A DNA stretch of 46,990 nucleotides from Actinomadura sp. KC345 (GTDB taxonomy: Bacteria; Actinomycetota; Actinomycetes; Streptosporangiales; Streptosporangiaceae). A model generated the notes under the pieces. It was not told the DNA's origin, made no database searches, and was given only the letters and a program-made list of their open reading frames with translations. Numbering within the stretch: position 1 is the first letter of the stretch; each line of letters starts with the position of its first letter. The stretch spans positions 1-46,990 of the forward strand of contig NZ_SMKH01000023.1 of the NCBI RefSeq assembly GCF_004348515.1, read 5' to 3'. Positions 40,581 to 46,990 of this stretch are shown here, in pieces. A program made the translations under genes and the position numbers.

Positions 40581-41288
40581 ATGCGGAAAGTACTCGTGGT
40601 GCTGTTGATCCTCGTGATCGTGGGCGTGATCGCCGCGGACAGGATCGGCGTGCGGGTCGCGGAGGACAGGATCGCCCAGGAGGTCGCGGCGCAGTCCGAC
40701 CTGACGCAGCGGCCGGACGTCACCATCCACGGCATCCCGTTCCTCACCCAGGTGATCGGCGGCGAGTACGACCACATCGAGCTGGGCATCGGCGACTGGA
40801 CGCAGCAGGGCGTGACCGTCACCGACGTCAAGGTCGACATGCGGGGCGTGGAGGCGGCGCTGTCGCAGGTGGCCGGGGGCAACACCGCGAACGTCACCGC
40901 GCGGACGGCGACCGTGTCCGCCGTCGCCCCCTACGAGCTGATCAAGAAGAACGCGCCCCGCGAGGTGCGGCGGATCGAGCCGAAGGGCGACGACCTGGCG
41001 GTGGACGTCCAGACCAGCGTCCTGGGCATCCAGGTGAACGGCACCGGCGTCCTGCAGCTCAAGCCGACCGACCGCGGCATCGCGGTCAGCCCCGTCTCGA
41101 TCGAGACGGAGGGCGGCCCGCGGATCCCGCTGTCGGCGCTGAAGCAGCAGCTCACCTGGGTCGTCCGGGTTCCCGCGCTGCCGCTCGGAGCCAAGATCAG
41201 CCAGATCCAGCCGACGCCCGAGGGGGTGCGGGTCGGCGCCACCGCCCAGAACGTCAAGCTGAACGACCTCCAGCGGGTCCAGAGGTGA
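40581..41288 (+). CDS. LmeA/DUF2993 family phospholipid-binding protein
   Basis: 235 aa. One N-terminal membrane anchor or uncleaved signal (residues 3-20, VLVVLLILVIVGVIAADR), then the DUF2993 domain: repeated amphipathic strands (VTIHGIPFLTQVIGGEYDHI, TDVKVDMRGVEAAL, IEPKGDDLAVDVQ). LmeA-like proteins sit in the cell envelope and bind phospholipids; in mycobacteria LmeA affects lipomannan. GGAGGAGAG precedes ATG 40581; the longer open frame upstream of it is not supported. Confidence 0.9.
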   Translation: MRKVLVVLLILVIVGVIAADRIGVRVAEDRIAQEVAAQSDLTQRPDVTIHGIPFLTQVIGGEYDHIELGIGDWTQQGVTVTDVKVDMRGVEAALSQVAGGNTANVTARTATVSAVAPYELIKKNAPREVRRIEPKGDDLAVDVQTSVLGIQVNGTGVLQLKPTDRGIAVSPVSIETEGGPRIPLSALKQQLTWVVRVPALPLGAKISQIQPTPEGVRVGATAQNVKLNDLQRVQR

Positions 41289-41315
41289 CCGGTGCGCAAA
41301 ATGATCCGGTCCTTG

Positions 41316-41343
41316 TGAACCGGTCCGCCTAGGCGTACGTGTC
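41316..41343 (+). promoter_or_regulatory. SigL-like autoregulatory promoter
   Basis: TGAACC (41316-41321), 16 nt, CGTGTC (41338-41343), then 6 nt to the GTG start of the sigma gene. This matches the M. tuberculosis SigL promoter consensus (TGAACC, 16-17 nt, CGTgtr). It suggests that the encoded sigma factor drives its own operon as a leaderless mRNA. Confidence 0.7.
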
Positions 41344-41349
41344 AGTGGT

Positions 41350-41865
41350 GTGGGTCCCACCGCGGATGACAGATTGCTGCGCGCCCTGTACAGCGAGCAT
41401 GGAGGTCCCCTATTCGGCTATGTCCTGCGGCTGACCGGTGGGGACCGAACCCAGGCCGAGGACGTCGTACAGGAGACGCTGCTACGTGCCTGGAAACATC
41501 CTGAGGCGCTGTCGGGACGGCCTGTCCGTCCGTGGCTGTTCACCGTCGCGCGCAACCTGGTGGTGGACGCGCATCGCGCCAAGCGTGCGCGGCCCCCGGA
41601 GACGGGCATCGACGAGCACGTCCTGACGACCGCGTCCGGCTCCGACGACATCGACCGGGCCCTGGAGTCCTGGACGGTCGCCGAGGCGCTTGCCGGGCTG
41701 AGCCCGCCGCACCGGGCCGTCCTGGTGGAGACCTACTACAAAGGCCGGTCGGTGGCGGAGACGGCGAAGACGCTGGGCATCCCGCCCGGCACGGTGAAGT
41801 CCCGCACCTACTACGCGCTGCGGGCGCTCAAACTCGCACTGGAGGAGCGGGGGCTGGCGCCATGA
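41350..41865 (+). CDS. ECF sigma factor (SigL-like)
   Basis: 171 aa. Region 2: LFGYVLRLTGGDRTQAEDVV and QETLLRAWKHPE, then RPWLFTVARNLVVDAHR. Region 4: ALAGLSPPHRAVLVETYYKG and AETAKTLGIPPGTVKSRTYY. No extra C-terminal domain. Paired by ATGA overlap with a zinc-finger anti-sigma, as sigL-rslA in mycobacteria. The GTG start falls 6 nt after the SigL-type -10, implying leaderless translation. Orthology to SigL rests on promoter and partner, not on alignment. Confidence 0.92.
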   Translation: MGPTADDRLLRALYSEHGGPLFGYVLRLTGGDRTQAEDVVQETLLRAWKHPEALSGRPVRPWLFTVARNLVVDAHRAKRARPPETGIDEHVLTTASGSDDIDRALESWTVAEALAGLSPPHRAVLVETYYKGRSVAETAKTLGIPPGTVKSRTYYALRALKLALEERGLAP

Positions 41866-42584
41866 ACGACTGCATCGACGTGCGCACCTCACTCGGGGTG
41901 TACGTGCTCGGCTCGCTCGACCCCGCCGAGCGTTCCCAGGTGGAGACCCACCTGGCGAGCTGCCCCGCCTGCCGGGACGAGCTCGCCGGGCTGGCCGGCC
42001 TGCCCGCGATGCTGGGCCGGGTCGAGGAGAGGCAGCTCGACCAGATGGCCGGGCCGCCGCCCGAGCTGCTGGACGGGCTGCTGGCCAGAGCGACCGAGCG
42101 ACGGAGGGGATGGCTCGGACCGCTGGGGCGGCGGGCCGGCGGGCGGGGCACCGGATGGGCCCCGCTCGCCGCCGCGGCATGCCTGCTGCTGGTCGTCGGT
42201 GCGCTGTTCGGCGGCCTCCTGCTCCCGTTCGGGTCGGAGGACACCGCGTCGCCGCCGCCGTCGGCATCGCCGTCGCCCACGGCGGACGTCGAGCGGATCG
42301 CCGCCGAGAACCCGAGCGCCAACATCAAGGGCTATGTGCTGCTGAAGAAGAAGCAGTGGGGCACGGAGGTCGAGCTGCACCTGGCGGGTGTCCCGAAAGG
42401 CTCGCACTGCAGGCTCCAGGTCATCGCGCGGGACGGCCGGCGCGACGCCCTCGGCAGCTGGTACGTGCCGTACGACGAGGGCTACGGTGAGTACCGCGGC
42501 TCCACGATGTTCCCGCGCGGGCAGCTGTTCTCGTTCGAGATCGTCGGCCTGGACGGCCGGCCGCTCCTCACGATCCCGACCTGA
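41862..42584 (+). CDS. zinc-finger anti-sigma factor
   Basis: 240 aa. N-terminal ZAS domain with C4-x25-H30-x3-C34-x2-C37 (HLASCPACRDEL), which binds Zn and sequesters the sigma factor; oxidation of such cysteines often releases it. One TM helix at about 98-122, so the C-terminal domain (RskA/RslA-like, from about 140) is outside the membrane: a signal-receiving part. A Ser/Pro-rich linker follows the TM. Start overlaps the sigma stop (ATGA), giving stoichiometric expression. Confidence 0.92.
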   Translation: MNDCIDVRTSLGVYVLGSLDPAERSQVETHLASCPACRDELAGLAGLPAMLGRVEERQLDQMAGPPPELLDGLLARATERRRGWLGPLGRRAGGRGTGWAPLAAAACLLLVVGALFGGLLLPFGSEDTASPPPSASPSPTADVERIAAENPSANIKGYVLLKKKQWGTEVELHLAGVPKGSHCRLQVIARDGRRDALGSWYVPYDEGYGEYRGSTMFPRGQLFSFEIVGLDGRPLLTIPT

Positions 42585-42665
42585 CCCCGACCTGATCCCG
42601 CCCCCGGCTCCCGTGGAGGTGGCTCCCGTGGAAGAACTCGCGGCCTCGCGCGGTTGTCGCCGACG

Positions 42666-43094
42666 ATGACCGGTGCATTGATCGCGGCGGCGGTGCTCGC
42701 CGCCGCCACGGTGTTCGGCCTGCTGCGGCGGCGCCGTGACGGCGTCCTGCGCGCACGCCGGGGGAGTGGGGACGACGAGATGAGCGACATCCTCCGGCCG
42801 GAGGACCTGGGCGCCGAACTCGGCGAGAAGGCCACCCTGCTCCAGTTCTCCAGCGCGTTCTGCGCGCCCTGCCGCACCACCCGCCGGGTCCTCGGCGAGG
42901 TGGCCGGGATGGTGGACGGCGTCGCCCACGTCGAACTCGACGCGGAGGCGCATCTGGACCTCGTCCGCCGCCTGAACGTGCTCCGCACCCCGACCGTCTT
43001 CGTCCTGGACGAGGCGGGTCGCATCGTCCGCAGCGCGGCGGGCGCACCCCGCAAGCCCGACGTCATCGCGGCCTTGGGGGAGGCGATCCGGTGA
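42666..43094 (+). CDS. membrane-anchored thioredoxin-like protein
   Basis: 142 aa. N-terminal TM (residues 3-20), a basic stretch RRRR (cytoplasmic side expected), then a thioredoxin fold with FCAPC (C66, C69) and the cis-Pro loop [18 protein letters not shown] is an uncommon variant of WCGPC. With Arg after the TM it is probably oriented to the cytoplasm. Gap of 81 bp from the anti-sigma gene suggests possible cotranscription and a thiol-redox link. TTG 42654 is an alternative start. Confidence 0.85.
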   Translation: MTGALIAAAVLAAATVFGLLRRRRDGVLRARRGSGDDEMSDILRPEDLGAELGEKATLLQFSSAFCAPCRTTRRVLGEVAGMVDGVAHVELDAEAHLDLVRRLNVLRTPTVFVLDEAGRIVRSAAGAPRKPDVIAALGEAIR

Positions 43095-43144
43095 GTCCCA
43101 CCGGGACGACCTGCGAGAAGACTGTCTCGGAAGGCGAGACGGAT

Positions 43145-43174
43145 GTGACAGGGCGTGGATTGTCGGATTACCAT
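43145..43174 (+). promoter_or_regulatory. promoter of the leader peptide-sulfurtransferase operon
   Basis: GTGACA (43145-43150), 18 nt, TACCAT (43169-43174). Transcription would start near 43181, leaving about 22 nt before the leader ATG at 43203. Confidence 0.45.
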
Positions 43175-43202
43175 TGCGTCCGTGCGTGACCGGACAGAGC
43201 AG

Positions 43203-43268
43203 ATGCTCACGAAGCGCCGCGCGGTCGACTTCTGCCGCGTGGCCGCCTCGCTCTGTCGTCAGGCCTGA
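43203..43268 (+). CDS. short leader peptide of the sulfur operon
   Basis: 21 aa; the characteristic part is [15 protein letters not shown]. This pattern (Arg-rich start, VDxxRVA, then Cys-Arg near the end) is the actinobacterial 'putative leader peptide' type found upstream of sulfur genes. Two Cys codons (TGC, TGT) near the end would make translation sensitive to Cys-tRNA supply. The stop lies 77 nt before the DUF4395 ATG. A ctcc-gcca-ggag stem (43327-43338) can cover that gene's Shine-Dalgarno. Attenuation is inference; no strong Shine-Dalgarno precedes the leader. Confidence 0.72.
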   Translation: MLTKRRAVDFCRVAASLCRQA

Positions 43269-43345
43269 GGCATCCGAGCCCCGCCGCCCTCCGAGCCCTT
43301 CCGCTTCCAGCTCGTACGCACGCTTCCTCCGCCAGGAGCACCCCG

Positions 43346-43780
43346 ATGCAGGTCGATCCGCGTGGGCCGCGCTTCGGTGCGGCCGTCACGACAGTGGTCC
43401 TCGTCGCGGTGCTGGTGACCGGAAGCTGGGCGCTGCTCGCCGCTCAGGCCGTCGTCTTCGCCATCGCGGCGCTCCTCGGCCTCCGGTACGCCCCGTACGG
43501 GCTGGTGTTCAGGGTGCTGGTCCGTCCCCGGCTCGGTCCGCCCAGGGAATCGGAGGACGCGGCCGCGCCCCGCTTCGCGCAGGGAGTCGGCTTGGCGTTC
43601 GCCCTGGCGGGCACGATCGGGTACGTGACAGGGACCACCTGGCTCGGCACCGGTGCCACCGCCCTCGCCCTGGCGGCGGCGTTCCTGAACGCGGCGTTCG
43701 GGCTCTGCCTCGGGTGCGAGATGTATCTCATAATCCGGCGTATCACCACAAAAAGTTCCGAGAGGGAGGTTCCCGTATGA
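43346..43780 (+). CDS. DUF4395 membrane protein
   Basis: 144 aa, four membrane segments (about 14-30, 33-50, 77-95, 98-120). A CLGCEMY motif (C-x2-C) follows the last segment and precedes a basic tail. DUF4395 proteins are regularly encoded next to thiosulfate sulfurtransferases and may handle a sulfur species at the membrane. AGGAGC precedes the ATG. Stop overlaps the sulfurtransferase start (ATGA). Confidence 0.88.
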   Translation: MQVDPRGPRFGAAVTTVVLVAVLVTGSWALLAAQAVVFAIAALLGLRYAPYGLVFRVLVRPRLGPPRESEDAAAPRFAQGVGLAFALAGTIGYVTGTTWLGTGATALALAAAFLNAAFGLCLGCEMYLIIRRITTKSSEREVPV

Positions 43781-44616
43781 GCCGCTCAGACGTCCTGGTG
43801 GACACCGACTGGGTTGAGTCCAACCTGGACGCGCCCGGTCTGGTCCTCGTCGAGGTCGACGAGGACGTGTCCGCCTACGACAAGGGCCACATCCGTGGCG
43901 CCGTGAAGATCGACTGGAAGACCGAGCTGCAGGACCCGGTCCGCCGCGACTTCGTGGACAAGACCGGGTTCGAGCAGCTGCTGTCCGCCAAGGGCATCGC
44001 CAACGACGACACGGTGATCCTCTACGGCGGCAACAACAACTGGTTCGCGGCCTACGCGTACTGGTACTTCAAGCTGTACGGCCACGACAAGGTGAAGCTG
44101 CTCGACGGCGGCCGCAAGAAGTGGGAGCTGGAGTCCCGCGAGCTCGTCACCGACGTCCCGTCCCGTCCGGCGACCGAGTACAAGGCCAAGGACCAGGACC
44201 GGTCGATCCGCGCCTTCCGCGACGAGGTCGTGGAGGCGATCGGCAAGCAGAACCTCGTCGACGTCCGTTCCCCGGACGAGTTCAGCGGCAAGCTGCTCGC
44301 CCCCGCGCACCTGCCGCAGGAGCAGTCGCAGCGGGGCGGTCACATCCCGACCGCGTCGAGCGTTCCGTGGTCGAAGGCGGCCAACGACGACGGCACGTTC
44401 AAGTCCGACGAGGAGCTCCGGGAGATCTACACCGAGGCCGGTCTCGACCCGGAGAAGGACACCATCGCCTACTGCCGCATCGGCGAGCGTTCCTCGCACA
44501 CCTGGTTCGCGCTGAGCGAGCTGCTGGGCCTGAAGAACGTGAAGAACTACGACGGTTCCTGGACCGAGTACGGCTCGCTCATCGGCGTCCCGATCGAGCT
44601 GGGCGCGCCCAAGTAA
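43777..44616 (+). CDS. thiosulfate sulfurtransferase (rhodanese)
   Basis: 279 aa, two rhodanese domains. The first is inactive (no Cys at the loop: [19 protein letters not shown]). The second carries the active loop [14 protein letters not shown] with C233. It transfers sulfane sulfur from thiosulfate to an acceptor such as cyanide or a thiol. It matches the CysA/SseA/mycobacterial type. GAGGGAGG lies before ATG 43777; the longer open frame from 43174 overlaps DUF4395 and is not used. Operon: leader peptide-DUF4395-sulfurtransferase-DUF1416. Confidence 0.94.
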   Translation: MSRSDVLVDTDWVESNLDAPGLVLVEVDEDVSAYDKGHIRGAVKIDWKTELQDPVRRDFVDKTGFEQLLSAKGIANDDTVILYGGNNNWFAAYAYWYFKLYGHDKVKLLDGGRKKWELESRELVTDVPSRPATEYKAKDQDRSIRAFRDEVVEAIGKQNLVDVRSPDEFSGKLLAPAHLPQEQSQRGGHIPTASSVPWSKAANDDGTFKSDEELREIYTEAGLDPEKDTIAYCRIGERSSHTWFALSELLGLKNVKNYDGSWTEYGSLIGVPIELGAPK

Positions 44617-44676
44617 CCCACGTCCGGCGGAAGATTCCCCGGTGCACGGAGAGTCGTGCACGGAGATGGAGGAGCA

Positions 44677-44985
44677 ATGACCCAGGGCTGCGCAGCGCCC
44701 GAGCAGACGGCGCACCTGCCGGCGACCGTCGACCTCACCAACGAGGCCGTCATCCAGGGCACCGTCACCCGTGACGGCACCCCGGTGTCCAGCGCCTACG
44801 CCCGCCTGCTCGACTCGACCGGCGAGTTCACCGCCGAGGTGGTCACCGGCGACGAGGGCGTGTTCCGGTTCTTCGCCGCCGACGGCGACTGGACCGTGCG
44901 CGTGCTGGCGGCCGGCGGTGTCAGCGTCGACAACACCATCACGGCGAAGACCGGCGAGGTCGCGGGACTCGAAGTCGCGATCTGA
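44677..44985 (+). CDS. DUF1416 protein
   Basis: 102 aa. The Greek-key/CarboxypepD-regulatory-like fold shows VIQGTVTRDGTPVSSAYARL, FRFFAADGDWTVRVLA and a C-terminal beta strand GEVAGLEVAI. DUF1416 is a small actinobacterial family almost always next to the sulfurtransferase; function unknown, perhaps an acceptor or regulator of persulfide. GGAGGAG precedes ATG 44677. A 16-bp terminator stem follows. Confidence 0.9.
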   Translation: MTQGCAAPEQTAHLPATVDLTNEAVIQGTVTRDGTPVSSAYARLLDSTGEFTAEVVTGDEGVFRFFAADGDWTVRVLAAGGVSVDNTITAKTGEVAGLEVAI

Positions 44986-45001
44986 TCCGGCACGAGACAC
45001 C

Positions 45002-45038
45002 GACCCCGTCGCCCGCAACGCATGCGGGCGACGGGGTC
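45002..45038 (+). terminator. terminator of the sulfurtransferase operon
   Basis: Perfect 16-bp stem gaccccgtcgcccgca / tgcgggcgacggggtc with a 5-nt loop. Confidence 0.85.
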
Positions 45039-45089
45039 CGTCGTTGGTGGGACATAGGGGGATTTGCCCGGTCAACCGTCCGGGCTCGA

Positions 45090-45095
45090 TACCAT
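45090..45095 (+). promoter_or_regulatory. -10 element of the membrane protein gene
   Basis: TACCAT exactly 7 nt before ATG 45103, within the 117-bp gap after the DUF1416 stop. Supports a leaderless start at 45103 rather than 45064. No convincing -35 at 17-18 nt. Confidence 0.5.
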
Positions 45096-45102
45096 CGGCG
45101 CG

Positions 45103-46404
45103 ATGCTGAGTCTGTCCGCCCGGTCGCCGCTGACACTCCCGTGGGCCACGCTGAAGCTCGCGGGACGTTTCGTGCTGCCGCTCACCCTGTGGTTCACGGT
45201 CGGCGAGCTGCTGCGCTACGGCGTGATGTACGGCGGGTACCGGCTCGGCTCGATGAAGGGGCCGGCGGCGACGATCGCGCCGATCGTCACCGTCGGCCTG
45301 CTGGTCGTGATCACGCTGGTGGTCACGGTGCTGATGGTGCACAGCGTCCGCGAGGGCCTGGACGTGGTGCACGCCCGCGAGTCCGGCGGCGAGCTGATGC
45401 CGTGGGCGGTCGGCAACGAGGAGTCGGTGATCGGCGCCATGGGCCGTGCCGCGCTCCCGTTCGTGATCTTCTATCTGGCGTGGGGGAAGCAGGGCGAGGA
45501 CGCCCGCGAGTTCGCGAGCCAGGCGGCGAGCCGGGGCTTCACCGAGGGCGGCATCCAGGGGCAGATCGACGCGCTCGGGCTGCTCACGTCGATGGACAAG
45601 CACCTCGGGCTTGCGATCGGGCTCACCGCGGGGCTGTTCCTGATGAAGGTCTCGGCGGAGTGGAGCCTGGAGGAGCGGCTGCCCCGCGCCATCGGTGCGC
45701 TCGTCGCGTTCCTTGAGGTCCAGTTCGCGCTGTTCGGCATCTTCACCATCGACCACCTGCGCAACAAGGGGGCCGAATGGCTCACCGGCCGGCAGGTGTG
45801 GGAGTGGGTGACGGGCGCCGCGGGCCCCGCCCTCGACCTGTGGGGGCCGTTCAAGGACGCGGTGCTCGGCGCGCTGATCATGCTGGTGATCGCGGGCGTG
45901 ATCCTCGGGCTGGACGCCGGGGACGAGCGGGTCGTGCTCGGCCGGAGCCGCGCGGCGCAGCGGCTGGCGAGGGCCGGCGGGGTCGAGCGGACCAACAGCC
46001 CCCGGGAGATCCTCACGCGCGGTTTCCGGGAGATGTGGCTGCCCGCCTGGTACGGGCTCCGGCTCGTCCGCCGTTCGGGGATGATGCCGTTCGCGACGTT
46101 CTGCCTGCTGTTCGCGAGCCTGGGCGTGGGCGAGGAGGCCGCGCGCCGCTTCGTCTACGAGGTGATCGGCCCGCACGAGGTGATGTGGTGGATCCCGGCG
46201 CTGCCGTTCGTCGGGTACGGGTCGGCGCTGGTCTTCGAGATCCTGCGGGTCTGCCTGCTGGCGGCGGCGTTCAACCTCGTCGTGGCGAGGGTCAGTGGTC
46301 GAACCGCAGCGAAGCCAGTGGCTCCCCCTTCTTCCGCGCCGATTTCGGCGCCTGGATCTCAAGCTCCACCGAGTCGGCCTTGGAGCGAGGCACCGTCGCC
46401 CTGA
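45103..46404 (+). CDS. multi-pass integral membrane protein, unknown function
   Basis: 433 aa. About six or seven hydrophobic segments: around residues 17-38, 52-80, 105-125, 165-185, 205-225, 260-285, 325-350 and 365-395 with charged loops. No family motif recognised. The last 35 residues are Pro/Ser/Ala-rich and lie antisense to the 3' end of the convergent downstream gene (113-bp overlap), so the true C-terminus is odd. ATG 45103 is chosen by the TACCAT 7 nt upstream. Confidence 0.8.
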   Translation: MLSLSARSPLTLPWATLKLAGRFVLPLTLWFTVGELLRYGVMYGGYRLGSMKGPAATIAPIVTVGLLVVITLVVTVLMVHSVREGLDVVHARESGGELMPWAVGNEESVIGAMGRAALPFVIFYLAWGKQGEDAREFASQAASRGFTEGGIQGQIDALGLLTSMDKHLGLAIGLTAGLFLMKVSAEWSLEERLPRAIGALVAFLEVQFALFGIFTIDHLRNKGAEWLTGRQVWEWVTGAAGPALDLWGPFKDAVLGALIMLVIAGVILGLDAGDERVVLGRSRAAQRLARAGGVERTNSPREILTRGFREMWLPAWYGLRLVRRSGMMPFATFCLLFASLGVGEEAARRFVYEVIGPHEVMWWIPALPFVGYGSALVFEILRVCLLAAAFNLVVARVSGRTAAKPVAPPSSAPISAPGSQAPPSRPWSEAPSP

Positions 46405-46888
46405 CGGTGACCAGCATCGCGACGCCCGCCCGCGCCGTCGCGCCGGCCGTCCCGGTGGCCGACCACACGCGGCCGTCGCCGTCGACGAGCCGGTAGACGA
46501 GGCCGTACGCCCCGACCGTCTTCGCGGAGGCGGCGTCCCCGGGCCGGACGCCGACCGATAGCCGCAGTTCGGTCACGTCGCCGGCCCCCTTCTGCGCGCC
46601 GGTCGCCAGGGGCTGGGCCTTCTCGCGCTTCATGACCTTCCACCGCGCCCCGAGGAACTCGCCGATCGCCCCCGCCGGGACGGTGGTGACCTTCTCCGGG
46701 GGCTTCAGGTTCTTCTCGACGTTGTTCGTCTCGTCCAGCCACTGCACGCCGAGCAGCGCGGACACGGCGCACAGGAGCGCGATGGCCTGGACGATCCGCC
46801 GGTCCCGGGGACGCATCCGGGGCTCGCGCGACTCCTCGGTCTCCGGGGGGATCACGGGGAGGTCGGGATGGGTGTCCTCGGTCGTCAT
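46292..46888 (-). CDS. single-pass membrane protein, unknown
   Basis: 198 aa. Acidic/Pro N-terminus (about 1-25), one TM segment at about 33-49 (IVQAIALLCAVSALLGVQWL), then an extracytoplasmic beta-rich domain (WKVMKREKAQPLATGAQ, VYRLVDGDGRVWSATGT, VELEIQAPKSA). It starts within the stop of another minus-strand gene (TGA inside CATGA), so the two are a translationally coupled pair. Its 3' end overlaps the convergent membrane protein gene. Unrecognised family. Confidence 0.75.
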   Translation of the reverse strand: MTTEDTHPDLPVIPPETEESREPRMRPRDRRIVQAIALLCAVSALLGVQWLDETNNVEKNLKPPEKVTTVPAGAIGEFLGARWKVMKREKAQPLATGAQKGAGDVTELRLSVGVRPGDAASAKTVGAYGLVYRLVDGDGRVWSATGTAGATARAGVAMLVTVRATVPRSKADSVELEIQAPKSARKKGEPLASLRFDH

Positions 46889-46990
46889 GGGCTGTCCGCC
46901 TTGATCTCGAAGCGCTCGGGGGCGCCCTTGATCAGTTCGTCCGCGCGCTTCCCGGTGATGCCGAGGTCGATGTCCGCCTCGGCCGACAGC
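46885..46990 (-). CDS. 3' end of a protein, truncated by window edge
   Basis: Only the last 34 residues are inside: LSAEADIDLGITGKR, ADELIKGAPERFEIKADSP, then TGA overlapping the next ATG. Likely shares a transcript and function with the downstream single-pass membrane protein. Family unrecognised from this short piece. Confidence 0.65.
   Translation of the reverse strand, partial: LSAEADIDLGITGKRADELIKGAPERFEIKADSP

Noticed and set aside
43786-46362. 858-codon open frame on the minus strand
   Set aside because: Antisense to the sulfurtransferase, DUF1416 and membrane protein genes, which have clear motifs; the long frame results from GC skew.

Overview
The window is very GC-rich and gene-dense, with strong third-position GC bias. 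It carries several markers of an actinobacterium: mycothiol synthase (MshD), a GlnR-type orphan regulator, a DivIVA coiled-coil protein, DUF2993/LmeA, a SARP/BTAD regulator and an ECF sigma factor with a zinc-finger anti-sigma. Gene content and protein style suggest a Streptosporangiales/Thermomonosporaceae-like chromosome (Actinomadura-like), but this is inference, not a database result. I saw no tRNA, rRNA, CRISPR array, insertion sequence or phage module. The region reads as ordinary chromosome with several self-contained regulatory modules.

Layout. 0.1-3.7 kb: a translationally coupled trio (nucleotidyltransferase-like, BON domain, metallophosphoesterase) converges on an SDR-topoisomerase IB pair. 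3.9-5.5 kb: an HSD10-like dehydrogenase and an enoyl-CoA hydratase (fatty-acyl-CoA oxidation pair), closed by a 36-bp perfect palindrome. 5.6-10.3 kb: a berberine-bridge-type FAD oxidase diverges from a large SARP/AAA regulator whose 3' end carries two compensating one-base frameshifts. 10.3-16.3 kb: a peptidoglycan amidase, a TetR-MMPL exporter module with a 42-bp operator, then a quinone oxidoreductase divergent from an AraC regulator. 16.5-22.6 kb: ribosome-rescue factor ArfB, a DUF2236 oxygenase, an OmpR-type two-component system, peptide deformylase and DivIVA. 22.9-28.0 kb: gamma-carbonic anhydrase, a 1351-residue double-AAA protein with eroded nucleotide-binding motifs, and a conserved 60-aa protein. 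28.0-35.4 kb: phosphate uptake by two systems, low-affinity DUF47-Pit and high-affinity PstSCAB behind PHO boxes, with mshD between them. 35.5-39.3 kb: TetR, triple operator, Baeyer-Villiger-type monooxygenase and amidase. 39.3-45.0 kb: glnR, a MoaD/ThiS protein, LmeA-like, a SigL-like sigma/anti-sigma pair, a thioredoxin-like protein, and a sulfur operon (short cysteine-containing leader peptide, DUF4395, thiosulfate sulfurtransferase, DUF1416). 45-47 kb: membrane protein and hypothetical proteins.

Themes. Many genes appear to be leaderless: a TANNNT hexamer lies exactly 6 or 7 nt before the start codon of at least ten genes, which helped fix starts. Several regulator-operator pairs can be read directly from DNA symmetry: TetR/MMPL, TetR/monooxygenase, OmpR-type direct repeats, SigL-like autoregulation and PHO boxes. 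The least understood items are the double-AAA protein, the three operators spaced exactly 33 bp apart, and the leader peptide in front of the sulfurtransferase operon.
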